Assembly: GCA_934636655.1 (NCBI GenBank)
Contig: CAKUAS010000004.1
Coordinates: forward strand, 73,300 to 137,299
DNA: 64,000 bases
Direction of reading: 5' to 3'
DNA from: an uncultured Oscillospiraceae bacterium
Lineage (GTDB): Bacteria > Bacillota > Clostridia > Oscillospirales > Oscillospiraceae
Each line of letters opens with the position of its first letter. Position 1 is the first letter of the stretch. The notes beneath the pieces are model-generated. The model was given only the letters and a program-made list of their open reading frames with translations. It had not been told where the DNA came from and made no database searches. A program made the position numbers and the translations under genes. This document shows positions 16,332-25,146 of the stretch, one piece after another.

Positions 16332-17786
16332 ATGAAATTATCTGAGCTTTTAAAGAATATTGATATAACGACCATGGAAGCCTCATCAGAGTGCGAGATA
16401 AGCGGCGTAAGCTACGATTCGCGTACGGTAAAGCCGGGAAACATGTTCGTTGCGATCTCGGGCTTTGAGACGGACGGATACAAATACATCCCGTCAGCCG
16501 TGGAAAAGGGCTGCGCGGTCGTTATATGTGACAGAGTGCCGCAGGTAGATGTTCCGTATGTCATAGTCAAAGACTGCCGCAGGGCTCTCGCTCTTATCAG
16601 CCGCAATTTCTTCGGTGACCCTGCCGGAAAAATGCAGATCATAGGCATCACAGGTACGAACGGCAAAACAACGACGACTTATCTTTTAAAGCATCTGCTT
16701 GAAGAGACGATGGGAGCAAAGGTCGGACTTGTCGGAACAAACGGCAATATGATAGGCGATGAGTTTATCCACACCGAGCGTACAACGCCCGAAAGCTTTG
16801 AGCTTCAGCAGCTTTTTGCCGACATGAAAACTGCGGGCTGCACTCATGTCGTAATGGAAGTCTCGTCCCACTCGCTGGTGCTCAGCCGCGTTGCAGGGAT
16901 AGATTTTGCTGTCGGAGCTTTTACGAATCTAACGCAGGATCATCTTGACTTTCACCACACAATGGAGGAATATGCAAAAGCTAAGGCGCTGCTGTTTAGA
17001 GCCTGCCATACCGGCTGCATCAATATTGATGATGCATGGGCAGACGCGATGATGAAAAACGCATCGTGCGATATATTGACGTATTCAGCAGAGGGCAAGG
17101 AAGCATCACTGACGGCACAGGATATAAAGCTTTCGGCAAAAGGCGTGTCGTTCACTGCCTGCTTCGGTGAGAGGACGGTTCCCGTGAGCCTTGCCATTCC
17201 CGGTCGCTTTTCGGTGTATAACGCACTCAATACCATTGCCATCGGCCTCGCGTTGGGTATAAGCCTTGATGACTGTGCCAAAGCCATGAAAACGGCGCAC
17301 GGCGTCAAGGGACGTATGGAACTCGTCCCGACCGACGGCGACTATACTATCGTCATCGATTATGCTCACACTCCGGACGCGCTGGAAAATGCACTGAAAG
17401 CGCTGCGTGCTGACCATAACGGACGCCTTGTCGTACTCTTCGGCTGCGGCGGAGACCGTGACAGAACAAAGCGCCCGATAATGGGTGCGATAGCAGCGGA
17501 TAATGCCGATTTTGTTATCGTGACGAGCGATAATCCTCGCACGGAGGCTCCGCAGGCGATAATAGATGAGATACTTGTCGGTCTTGAAGGCAAGGAAACG
17601 GAGCATGTCACCATATGTGATCGTGCCGAGGCAATTAAATGGGCGATTGACAACCATAGGGCAAATGATGTAATATTGCTTGCCGGCAAAGGCCACGAGG
17701 ATTATCAGGTTGTCGGCCATGAAAAGCATCATATGGATGAACGCGAGATAGTCGCAGAACATATAGAGAAGAGGAACAGAAAATGA
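16332..17786 (+). CDS. murE: UDP-MurNAc-tripeptide synthetase
   Basis: Adds the third stem-peptide residue to UDP-MurNAc-L-Ala-D-Glu in the cytoplasm. The 484-residue ligase has the ATP loop GITGTNGKTTT near 103-113 and the DNPR motif at 400-403. DNPR is the meso-diaminopimelate-recognition motif, so the wall is predicted to be DAP type, in line with dapA at 49.5 kb. I start at the ATG at 16332 (MKLSELLKNI) downstream of gagg; an upstream start at 16281 would overlap the PBP gene. It overlaps mraY by ATGA, leaving no room for murF. Confidence 0.95.
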   Translation: MKLSELLKNIDITTMEASSECEISGVSYDSRTVKPGNMFVAISGFETDGYKYIPSAVEKGCAVVICDRVPQVDVPYVIVKDCRRALALISRNFFGDPAGKMQIIGITGTNGKTTTTYLLKHLLEETMGAKVGLVGTNGNMIGDEFIHTERTTPESFELQQLFADMKTAGCTHVVMEVSSHSLVLSRVAGIDFAVGAFTNLTQDHLDFHHTMEEYAKAKALLFRACHTGCINIDDAWADAMMKNASCDILTYSAEGKEASLTAQDIKLSAKGVSFTACFGERTVPVSLAIPGRFSVYNALNTIAIGLALGISLDDCAKAMKTAHGVKGRMELVPTDGDYTIVIDYAHTPDALENALKALRADHNGRLVVLFGCGGDRDRTKRPIMGAIAADNADFVIVTSDNPRTEAPQAIIDEILVGLEGKETEHVTICDRAEAIKWAIDNHRANDVILLAGKGHEDYQVVGHEKHHMDEREIVAEHIEKRNRK

Positions 17787-18796
17787 CTCTTAAGCTGACA
17801 CTTGCGCTGGTAATGGCGTTTATAACCGCAGTTATAGTGGGCAAGTTTTATGTGCCCTGGCTGAAAAAAATGAAAGCGGGGCAGGAGATAAAGGAAAACG
17901 GACCGACATGGCATATGTCCAAGTCCGGAACGCCTACGATGGGCGGTGTTATCTTCATAAGCGCATGCACCCTCGTATGTCTTACCGTCGGCTTCGATTC
18001 AATGCGCAGCGGAGATTTTACGCATATATTCGTCCTGCTGTTTGCGCTCGTTTTCGGTGCTATCGGCTTTCTTGACGACTGGGAAAAGCTGCGCAAAAAG
18101 CAGAATCTCGGTCTGAGCGCCAAGGCAAAGTTCCTGCTGCAGCTCGTTGCGGCGCTTGTTTTTGTGCTGCTGCTGCGCAAGCTGGGCTATATATCAACGC
18201 ACCTCTATATCCCGTTTTGGAACACTGAGGTTTATATCCCCGAGGTGATCTATTTCATACTCGCCGCGTTCATAATCGTCGGCACGGTCAATGCCGTTAA
18301 TATAACTGACGGTGTGGACGGTCTTGCCAGTGGAACGAGCATCCCCGTGTGCCTGTTCTTTGCGGCAGTCAGCTTCCTCTGGGGCGATAAGTACATGGCG
18401 CTCGGCATATTTGCCTCCGCGCTTCTCGGCGGACTTATGGGCTTTCTCGTTTATAACTTCAACCCCGCCAAGGTGTTTATGGGCGATACGGGCTCGCTGT
18501 TTCTCGGCGGTGCGATAGCGGCGCTTGCCTTTGCGTACGATATGCCGCTTATCCTCATAACCCTCGGCATAGTCTATATCATCGAAACTCTTTCGGACAT
18601 CATTCAGGTGACCTATTTCAAGCTTACTCACGGTAAGCGCGTGTTCAAAATGGCACCTTTCCATCACCACCTCGAAATGGGCGGTTGGACGGGCAAGAAG
18701 TGGAAGGAAAAAGAGCTTTTTGCACTTTTTACTTCTGTATCCCTTGTTTTTGCAATAATTTCATTCATCGGAATATATAATCGTTTCCAGCTCTGA
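17783..18796 (+). CDS. mraY: phospho-MurNAc-pentapeptide transferase
   Basis: Integral membrane enzyme that transfers phospho-MurNAc-pentapeptide to undecaprenyl phosphate, making lipid I. The 337-residue protein has about ten membrane spans and the family motifs SGTPTMGG, FLDDWEK (catalytic Asp pair), NITDGVDGLASG and the histidine motif APFHHHLE. All are intact. It overlaps murE and is followed after 17 bases by ftsW. The usual intervening murF and murD are missing here. Confidence 0.97.
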   Translation: MTLKLTLALVMAFITAVIVGKFYVPWLKKMKAGQEIKENGPTWHMSKSGTPTMGGVIFISACTLVCLTVGFDSMRSGDFTHIFVLLFALVFGAIGFLDDWEKLRKKQNLGLSAKAKFLLQLVAALVFVLLLRKLGYISTHLYIPFWNTEVYIPEVIYFILAAFIIVGTVNAVNITDGVDGLASGTSIPVCLFFAAVSFLWGDKYMALGIFASALLGGLMGFLVYNFNPAKVFMGDTGSLFLGGAIAALAFAYDMPLILITLGIVYIIETLSDIIQVTYFKLTHGKRVFKMAPFHHHLEMGGWTGKKWKEKELFALFTSVSLVFAIISFIGIYNRFQL

Positions 18797-18813
18797 TAAC
18801 GGAGGATGCGCCT

Positions 18814-19980
18814 ATGCAGTACGGCAGTGCCGAGCTCAGGATAAGGGAAACGAAAGATAAAACAAAGCGTGCGGGGGTGGATATATCGTTCCTCACGCTT
18901 GTTATGATACTTTTGACTATCGGAGTTACGATGGTGCTGTCGGCAAGCTTTGCTCGTGCGTATTTTGATCCGGGCGGTGTTACCGGCGGAAAACCGGCCT
19001 ATTATTTTGTCAGACAGTTTATATTCGCGGCTCTCGGAGTTGCCGCGATGATAGTGTGCTCTCGGCTTCCAATCGGATTTTATAAGCGTTTTTCCGTGCC
19101 GCTTTTAATTGCGGCCGTAGTGCTGCTTGCACTTGTTCCCATTATAGGAACGGATGCAAACGGTGCAAAGCGCTGGATAGGACTCGGTGCGTTTACGGTT
19201 CAGCCGTCTGAGATAGCTAAGATAGGCATAATACTGTCGTTTGCGTCCATGATCTGCGCCCGGCGCGGAAGAATGAAAAGCTTTCGCTATGGCATATTAC
19301 CGTTTGCCGCGATCCTTATCGCCATTGTAGGACTGCTTGTTATGGAGCCGCACTTTTCTGCGTCAATAATAATCGTCGCCATAGGCGGCGTTATGCTGTT
19401 TCTGGGCGGAGCACGCCTTGTTTGGTTCATAGCGGCCGCGGTCGCCGCAGGAGGCGGTATAGCGGTGCTGTTGACGCTGTTTCCTTATGCTTCAACGCGA
19501 ATAACGACTTGGCGCGACCCGTTTGCATCCACGTCGGACGAGGGGTATCAGATCGTCCAGTCGCTGTATTCCATCGGTTCCGGAGGACTTACCGGCCTCG
19601 GTCTTGGACAGAGCAGGCAGAAATACTTGTATCTGCCCGAGGAGCATAATGATTTTATCTTCTCCGTCGTGTGTGAAGAACTCGGCTTTATAGGCGCACT
19701 TTTCATACTTACGCTTTTTGCGCTCTTAATAATACGCGGCTACTGGATAGCGCTGCACAGCGCGGATAGATACAGTTTTCTGGTTGCCGCGGGCATAACG
19801 ACGCTGCTGGCCGTGCAGGTCATACTCAATGTTGCCGTCGTTACCAATCTTGTACCCTGCACGGGCATTTCGCTCCCGTTTTTCAGCTATGGCGGCACTG
19901 CACTGCTCATGCAGATGGCAGAGATGGGAATAGTGCTCAGCATATCCAGAGCCATACCGGCAGGGCGTGTGGGAGGATAG
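18814..19980 (+). CDS. ftsW: FtsW/SpoVE-family SEDS glycosyltransferase
   Basis: SEDS-family peptidoglycan polymerase partner of a class B PBP. The 388-residue protein has about ten membrane spans and the signatures KRWIG..TVQPSEIAK and the C-terminal SLPFFSYGGTALL. Start ATG at 18814 has ggagg upstream. It may be the vegetative FtsW or the sporulation SpoVE, which are hard to separate by sequence. Only one SEDS gene sits in the cluster, alongside one PASTA-bearing PBP. Confidence 0.93.
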   Translation: MQYGSAELRIRETKDKTKRAGVDISFLTLVMILLTIGVTMVLSASFARAYFDPGGVTGGKPAYYFVRQFIFAALGVAAMIVCSRLPIGFYKRFSVPLLIAAVVLLALVPIIGTDANGAKRWIGLGAFTVQPSEIAKIGIILSFASMICARRGRMKSFRYGILPFAAILIAIVGLLVMEPHFSASIIIVAIGGVMLFLGGARLVWFIAAAVAAGGGIAVLLTLFPYASTRITTWRDPFASTSDEGYQIVQSLYSIGSGGLTGLGLGQSRQKYLYLPEEHNDFIFSVVCEELGFIGALFILTLFALLIIRGYWIALHSADRYSFLVAAGITTLLAVQVILNVAVVTNLVPCTGISLPFFSYGGTALLMQMAEMGIVLSISRAIPAGRVGG

Positions 19981-19983
19981 AAA

Positions 19984-21114
19984 ATGAGAATAATATTTGC
20001 CTGCGGAGGCACGGCCGGACATATAAACCCGGCGCTTGCCGTAGCCGGACGAATAAAAGAGCTTATGCCTGACAGTGAGTTTCTGTTCATCGGCGCTGTG
20101 GGACAGATGGAGTCTGATCTCGTTCCGCGTGCAGGCTATAAGATCGAGACTGTGCGTGTAAAAGGCCTCAGCCGAAAAAAAACACTTGGCGGCCTTTTCC
20201 GCAATATACGCGCGGCGTGGTATCTTATACGGTCTACGATAAAAGCAAAAAAGATAATAAAACGCTTTAAACCGGATGTCGTTTTCGGAACGGGCGGCTA
20301 TGTCTGCTATCCGGTGCTCAAAGCAGCCTCCCAGCTCGGCATACCAACAGCCGTTCATGAGAGCAATGCCTATCCGGGTCTCACAACGAAAATGCTCGCA
20401 GGAATAGTCGATACCATAATGCTCGGCTTTGAGGAGAGCCGAAAGTTTTATAAAAACCCCGAAAAGACTGTTGTTACCGGAACTCCAGTGCGCGGAGAGT
20501 TTGCCGGATACTCAAAACAGGCGGCGAAGGCTGAGCTCGGCATACCTCTTGATAAGCCGCTCGTTGTCTCCGTATGGGGCTCGTTGGGTGCCGAGAATAT
20601 GAATGCGTCAATGTGCCGCTTTATTGAGCTTGCTGGTAAAAAGCCCGGCTTTACACTCATCCATTCGGCAGGCGTTGAGGGCTATGAGGAAATGGTCACA
20701 CAGCTTCGTGAGACTGTTCCGGACTATGAGAAAAACGGTATGGACGTGCGCGAGTACATATACGATATGCCGCGTGTCATGGCTGCGGCGGACCTCGTCC
20801 TGTGCCGCGCCGGTGCGTCGACCATATCGGAGCTTACATATATGCACAAGCCGACGATATTCGTTCCCTCGCCGTATGTAACTAATAATCATCAGTTCAA
20901 AAACGCAAAGGTCGTCGAGGACGCAGGCGGCGCGCTGATATTTGAAGAGGGCTGGTTTGAGCCCGAGGAGCTGCTCAAAGCGGTAAAGGATATACTTTCC
21001 TCTGCCGACAGGCTAAGTCAAATGTCCGAGGCTATGGCAAAGCTTGCAAGACCCGAGGCAACCGATATGATATGCGAAAGAATATTTTCGCTTCTTGCGG
21101 AAAAGAGTAAATAA
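19984..21114 (+). CDS. murG: UDP-GlcNAc:lipid I GlcNAc transferase
   Basis: Peripheral membrane GT28 glycosyltransferase that turns lipid I into lipid II. The 376-residue protein has the N-terminal glycine loop GGTAGHINPALA and the donor-binding region CRAGASTISEL followed by FVPSPYVTNNHQ, all typical. It begins three bases after ftsW. A hairpin that overlaps the start of murA lies just after it, so murG may be the last gene of one transcript. Confidence 0.96.
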   Translation: MRIIFACGGTAGHINPALAVAGRIKELMPDSEFLFIGAVGQMESDLVPRAGYKIETVRVKGLSRKKTLGGLFRNIRAAWYLIRSTIKAKKIIKRFKPDVVFGTGGYVCYPVLKAASQLGIPTAVHESNAYPGLTTKMLAGIVDTIMLGFEESRKFYKNPEKTVVTGTPVRGEFAGYSKQAAKAELGIPLDKPLVVSVWGSLGAENMNASMCRFIELAGKKPGFTLIHSAGVEGYEEMVTQLRETVPDYEKNGMDVREYIYDMPRVMAAADLVLCRAGASTISELTYMHKPTIFVPSPYVTNNHQFKNAKVVEDAGGALIFEEGWFEPEELLKAVKDILSSADRLSQMSEAMAKLARPEATDMICERIFSLLAEKSK

Positions 21115-21124
21115 CAAAAAATCA

Positions 21125-21167
21125 CCCCGCAGCATAGAATGGCATGATCAAAGTTCTTTCTGCGAGG
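21125..21167 (+). promoter_or_regulatory. hairpin carrying the murA Shine-Dalgarno in its 3' arm
   Basis: CCCCGCAG (21125-21132) can pair with CTGCGAGG (21160-21167) with one mismatch. The 3' arm ends in GAGG and is followed by seven T and then the murA ATG at 21175. The same element looks like a terminator for murG and is also the murA ribosome-binding site. Confidence 0.55.
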
Positions 21168-21174
21168 TTTTTTT

Positions 21175-22428
21175 ATGGCAATATGGCATTGTAACGGAGG
21201 AAAACGCCTTGAGGGAGCGTGCTTTGTACAGGGAGCAAAGAATGCGGTACTGCCGATCCTGGCGGCTTCGATAGTATGCCCGATCGAAACCGATCTGCTG
21301 AATGTTCCGCAGCTGAGCGATGTTGAGGCATCTCTGAGAATACTGCGCCGCCTCGGCTGCACGGCTCAGCAGCAGGAAAATGACGTATACATAGATTCGC
21401 GCACTATCGGCTCAAATGTCATTCCGCAGAGCATGATGGAGAGTATGCGCTCATCGGTGCTGTTCATGGGTGCACTTCTGGCGCGCTGCGGCGAAGTACA
21501 TCTCACACTGCCCGGCGGATGCAAGCTTGGTGCGCGGCCGATCGATATGCACATCGATGCTATGAAAGCTCTCGGTGCTGCCGTTGAGGAAAACGGCTGC
21601 GAGATAGTTTGCAAGGCGCCGAAACTTAAAGGAGCGAACATACGCCTTCCTTATCAGAGCGTAGGCGCGACGGAAAACGCGATGATAGCGGCTTGCGCCG
21701 CAGAAGGGGAGACGGTAATATCCGGCGCGGCAAGGGAACCCGAGATCGAGGACCTCCAGGAGTATCTGCGCAAGGCCGGAGCGTATATATCCGGCGCAGG
21801 AACCGGAACGATAAGAATATCTGGCTTTGAGCCCGAGAGCCATGTCGGTCACCGTATAATACCCGACAGGATAGTTTCGGCGACGTTTCTGTGTGCCGCA
21901 GCCGCCGCAGGGGGCGATATTGAATTGCGCGGCGTTGATTTGAGGCAATTTTCACGCCTGCAGCACTTCCTAAAGCAGTCCGGCTGTGATATAATATCGT
22001 CGCGACGCAGCGTGAGGCTTATATCCGACGGTAAGCTGAACTCCGTTGGACGCGTCTCGACAGGGCCGTATCCCGAATTTCCGACGGATATGCAGCCGCT
22101 TTTGATGGCTGCGCTTTTGAAGGCAAACGGCAGAACCGATTTTATCGAGAATGTTTTTGATTCGCGCTTTGGCCATGCAAATGAGCTTCGGCGCTTCGGT
22201 GCCGACATCTCCGTCGAGGGACGCAAAGCGTCGGTATGGGGAGTACGCAGCTTGAAGGGCGCTGTCGTGAGCGCGGGCGATCTGCGCGGCGGTGCAGCTA
22301 TGATCATTGCGGCGCTCTCTGCCGAGGGCGAGAGCCTGATCGTTGACTCAGGCCACATTGCCCGCGGCTATGAACATCTTGACCATAAGCTCCGCTATCT
22401 CGGGGCAGATATATTTTTGGAGTTATAA
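21175..22428 (+). CDS. murA: UDP-GlcNAc 1-carboxyvinyltransferase
   Basis: First committed enzyme of peptidoglycan synthesis: transfers enolpyruvate from PEP to UDP-GlcNAc. The 417-residue EPSP-synthase-fold protein has the active-site loop GGCKLGARPIDMH with the reactive cysteine at Cys116, so it should be fosfomycin-sensitive in principle. The N-terminal KNAVLPILAAS is the conserved UDP-sugar loop, although Glu replaces the more usual Ser after the initial Gly-Gly-Lys-Arg-Leu. Presence inside the dcw cluster is common in Clostridia. The ribosome-binding site sits in a hairpin. Confidence 0.94.
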   Translation: MAIWHCNGGKRLEGACFVQGAKNAVLPILAASIVCPIETDLLNVPQLSDVEASLRILRRLGCTAQQQENDVYIDSRTIGSNVIPQSMMESMRSSVLFMGALLARCGEVHLTLPGGCKLGARPIDMHIDAMKALGAAVEENGCEIVCKAPKLKGANIRLPYQSVGATENAMIAACAAEGETVISGAAREPEIEDLQEYLRKAGAYISGAGTGTIRISGFEPESHVGHRIIPDRIVSATFLCAAAAAGGDIELRGVDLRQFSRLQHFLKQSGCDIISSRRSVRLISDGKLNSVGRVSTGPYPEFPTDMQPLLMAALLKANGRTDFIENVFDSRFGHANELRRFGADISVEGRKASVWGVRSLKGAVVSAGDLRGGAAMIIAALSAEGESLIVDSGHIARGYEHLDHKLRYLGADIFLEL

Positions 22429-22430
22429 AT

Positions 22431-23201
22431 ATGGCGAATACTAATGATTATTACCGCAAGCGCGAAGATCCGTATAAACCGAAATTTACGCGAAACGTGA
22501 ATAGACCGCTGGCGTTTTTCCTTGTTATCGTTGCGCTTATATTCATAATGAGTGTGTTTTTCAAGGTTTCGCGCATCGAGGTCAAGGGAAACTCTATCTA
22601 CACTGCTGACGAAGTGATAAAAGCTTCCGGCATTGAAAAGGGCGATAACCTGTTTTTCATTAACGGTATCGCTGCCGGAAGCCGCGTTGCTGTAAAGCTT
22701 CCGTATGTAGACTCCGTTCAGATAAACCGCGGCCTGCCGAATCTCGTTATTATCGAGGTGACGGAGAGCAAGGCTGTCGGGTGCGTGAAGGTGGGGGACG
22801 AGCTGTGGTCTGTAAGCAGCAGCGGCAAGTTTTTAAGCAGCATAACGCAGGACGACAGTTCGCATATCGCGATGATAAGCGGCATTAACGTTTCCGATGC
22901 TGCAACCGGCGAACATATCGAGGCAGCATCCGGTGAAGAGAATAAGCTTGCCTACTTAACGGATATACTGTATCAGATACAGGCGAGAGGACTTCTCGGC
23001 AAGGTCGCGGCCATCGACATGAGCGATGCAAATAATCCGACGTTTGAGTACGACAGCCGATTCCTTGTGAAGCTCGGCGCTATGGATAATACTGAATATA
23101 AGTTCGGAAAGATGCTTTCCGCCGTGTCGCAGTTATCTGCTGACGATGCCGGAACGCTGGATGTGTCCACGGGCGATAAGGTCGTTTTCAACCCGAATTA
23201 A
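22431..23201 (+). CDS. ftsQ: FtsQ/DivIB divisome protein
   Basis: Bitopic division protein of 256 residues: basic cytoplasmic N-terminus, one span near 25-45 (LAFFLVIVALIFIMSVFF), then a POTRA domain (FKVSRIEVKGNSIYTADEVI) and an FtsQ/DivIB beta domain. It links FtsL/DivIC to the septal synthase. It starts two bases after the murA stop, so murA and ftsQ are co-transcribed. Identity rests on the POTRA motif and its place before ftsZ. Named divIB in Bacillus. Confidence 0.9.
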   Translation: MANTNDYYRKREDPYKPKFTRNVNRPLAFFLVIVALIFIMSVFFKVSRIEVKGNSIYTADEVIKASGIEKGDNLFFINGIAAGSRVAVKLPYVDSVQINRGLPNLVIIEVTESKAVGCVKVGDELWSVSSSGKFLSSITQDDSSHIAMISGINVSDAATGEHIEAASGEENKLAYLTDILYQIQARGLLGKVAAIDMSDANNPTFEYDSRFLVKLGAMDNTEYKFGKMLSAVSQLSADDAGTLDVSTGDKVVFNPN

Positions 23202-23232
23202 TACTTTGTTTACATAGCGGGGTAAAAATCTA

Positions 23233-23261
23233 TTGACCTTGCGGCCAAAAAGTTATAAAAT
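23233..23261 (+). promoter_or_regulatory. promoter of ftsZ
   Basis: TTGACC (23233-23238), 17 bases, TAAAAT (23256-23261), about 70 bases before the ftsZ start codon. It gives ftsZ its own transcript. Confidence 0.65.
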
Positions 23262-23329
23262 GTTACATATCGCGAAAAACGACTGTGGCGCATGCCGCAT
23301 CTTCGAATAACAGTACTGGAGGAAACAAA

Positions 23330-24478
23330 ATGGATTTCAAAGCCGAAGTAGGCCCTGAAAATGTTGTAACTATAAAGGTCGTTGGTATCGGCGGAGCCGG
23401 CAACAACGTCGTAAATAGAATGGTCAAGTCCGGAACTCAGGGTGTTGAGTTCATTGCAGTTAACACCGATAAGCAGGCGCTCGCAGTGTCCAGCGCAGAT
23501 CAGAAGATCCAGATCGGCGAAAAGCTGACTCACGGTCAGGGCGCAGGCTCCGATCCCGAAGTCGGCAAGAAGAGCGCGGAGGAAAGCCGCAATAATATCG
23601 CCAAGGCCGTTGAGGATGCCGATATGGTGTTCATCACCGCCGGTATGGGCGGCGGCACCGGAACGGGCGCAGCGCCCACGGTTGCAGATATCGCGCGCGA
23701 GGCCGGAATACTCACGGTCGGCGTCGTAACGAAGCCCTTCAAGTTCGAGGGTAAGCGCCGCATGGATCAGGCAAACGAGGGCATTAAGGAGATGCTCGGC
23801 AAGGTCGACTCTCTGCTTATCATCCCCAACGATCGCCTGAAGTACGCGACCGATCAGAAGGTCACTCTCGCAAACGCGTTTGAGATCGCCGATGACGTTC
23901 TCCGTCAGGCCGTAACCAGCATTTCCGATCTTATAAAGAACACAGGCTTCATTAACCTCGACTTTGCCGATGTCACCTGCATCATGAAGAATGCAGGCTT
24001 TGCTCACATGGGCGTTGGCCGCGCGGCAGGCAAGGGCAAGGCGGAGGATGCCGCCCGCATGGCAGTCGCAAGCCCGCTTATGGAGACTTCGATAAACGGC
24101 GCGCACGGCGTGCTCATCAATATCACCGGCTCCGAGGATATGGGTCTTGAGGATGTCGAGGCAGCGGCAAACCTCGTTCAGGAGGCTGCACATCCCGACG
24201 CTAACATCATCTTCGGCGCAACGTTTGATGAGTCCATGCAGGACGAGATCCGCGTTACCGTCATAGCCACCGGCTTTGAGGAAGCGCCCACCGTCAAGCA
24301 GCCCGCCCAGCAGGCAGCAGCCCCCAAGAAGGCCGAGCCCGCATTTGAAAAGCAGCAGGGCATGTTCACCGCGGCAAGCGAAAAGGCAGCCGAGAAGAAG
24401 CCCGAGGAGGCCGCAAAGCCCGCCGGCGAGGAAGACCCCTTCGACAGCATCTTCAAGATTTTCAACGCAAATAATTAA
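23330..24478 (+). CDS. ftsZ: cell division protein FtsZ
   Basis: Tubulin-like GTPase that forms the division ring. The 382-residue protein has GIGGAGNNVVNRM near the N-terminus, the tubulin signature GGGTGTG at 107-113, the T7 loop (NLDFADV) and a variable Ala/Pro/Glu-rich linker ending in a conserved tail peptide (EDPFDSIFKIFN) that binds partner proteins. The ATG at 23330 has tggagga upstream. Codon use is strongly biased, as in highly expressed genes. No ftsA lies upstream. Confidence 0.98.
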   Translation: MDFKAEVGPENVVTIKVVGIGGAGNNVVNRMVKSGTQGVEFIAVNTDKQALAVSSADQKIQIGEKLTHGQGAGSDPEVGKKSAEESRNNIAKAVEDADMVFITAGMGGGTGTGAAPTVADIAREAGILTVGVVTKPFKFEGKRRMDQANEGIKEMLGKVDSLLIIPNDRLKYATDQKVTLANAFEIADDVLRQAVTSISDLIKNTGFINLDFADVTCIMKNAGFAHMGVGRAAGKGKAEDAARMAVASPLMETSINGAHGVLINITGSEDMGLEDVEAAANLVQEAAHPDANIIFGATFDESMQDEIRVTVIATGFEEAPTVKQPAQQAAAPKKAEPAFEKQQGMFTAASEKAAEKKPEEAAKPAGEEDPFDSIFKIFNANN

Positions 24479-24494
24479 AATTTGAAAAGTAATA

Positions 24495-24527
24495 AAAAAG
24501 GCTGAGGACATGCTCCTCAGCCTTTTT
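24495..24527 (+). terminator. terminator of ftsZ
   Basis: 14-bp stem (24495-24508 with 24514-24527), five-base loop, A-run and T-run at the ends. Confidence 0.9.
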
Positions 24528-24620
24528 AGCGCACAAAAACGCAACTGTCAAAAATGTTGGAGAAAGCGATGAAGAAAGTAATGAGATGATGCTGATTGCA
24601 GCATAACAAGATATAGACTA

Positions 24621-24650
24621 AAACTCCGAGGAATTGCCTCGGAGTTTTTT
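24621..24650. terminator. terminator between ftsZ and csoR, bidirectional
   Basis: 9-bp stem (24623-24631 with 24637-24645) flanked by AAA and TTTTTT. It abuts the 3' end of the convergent CsoR-family gene and serves both strands. Confidence 0.8.
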
Positions 24651-25039
24651 CAGTTTATGTACTTGTCGATCGCGGTGTTGAGCTCTTCGATAAACGTATC
24701 GTCGCCGGTCTCGACTGCATCGGTGATGCAGTGTTCAAGGTGATCCTTGAGTATGACGCGCGCGGTACTGCTCAGCGCAGACCTCACGGCCGCAAGCTGA
24801 ATGAGAACGTCCGTGCAGTCACGCTCGTCCTCGACCATGCGTTTGACCGACTCAAGATGGCCGATTGCGCGGGAAAGCCTGTTTATGACTGCCTTGCTTT
24901 GCGTGTGCGAATGTGAATGATTGTGGTGAGGATGCTCGTGCTCTTCGTGCTCCGTGATATCCTCGCAGGGCTTCACCTCGTGGCAGTGGAGTATTCCGTC
25001 GCCGTGGTCGTGGTAAAAGCCGTCGTCAGGTCTGTGCAT
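24650..25039 (-). CDS. csoR: CsoR/RcnR-family metal-sensing repressor with His-rich N-terminus
   Basis: All-helical DUF156 repressor, 129 residues. The C-terminal 85 residues form the CsoR fold (SRAIGHLESVKRMVEDERDC). Ligands Cys75, His100 and Cys104 have the same spacing (25 and 4) as the Cu(I) site of M. tuberculosis CsoR, so copper is the best guess. Unusually, residues 1-48 hold about fifteen histidines plus Cys19 and Cys25, resembling a metal-loading tail. No copper pump or chaperone gene is adjacent. It is transcribed alone from a promoter at 25073-25101. Confidence 0.88.
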   Translation of the reverse strand: MHRPDDGFYHDHGDGILHCHEVKPCEDITEHEEHEHPHHNHSHSHTQSKAVINRLSRAIGHLESVKRMVEDERDCTDVLIQLAAVRSALSSTARVILKDHLEHCITDAVETGDDTFIEELNTAIDKYIN

Positions 25040-25072
25040 TATTTCCCCCTCCGTAATTTATGCATTGCCTCT

Positions 25073-25101
25073 ATAATACTTCAAATGCGCACTAAAAGCA
25101 A
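25073..25101 (-). promoter_or_regulatory. promoter of the CsoR-family gene
   Basis: On the minus strand TTGCTT (25096-25101), 17-base spacer, TATTAT (25073-25078). Confidence 0.6.
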
Positions 25102-25108
25102 CAAAAAC

Positions 25109-25132
25109 AGCCGGACGGTTTCCCGTCCGGCT
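25109..25132 (-). terminator. terminator of the large oxidoreductase gene
   Basis: 10-bp perfect stem (25109-25118 with 25123-25132). On the minus strand it is followed by TGTTTTTG. Confidence 0.85.
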
Positions 25133-25146
25133 TAAATAGTATGGGC

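Noticed and set aside
23210..24544. 444-residue minus-strand frame across ftsZ
   Set aside because: It is an antisense shadow caused by the strong codon bias of ftsZ.
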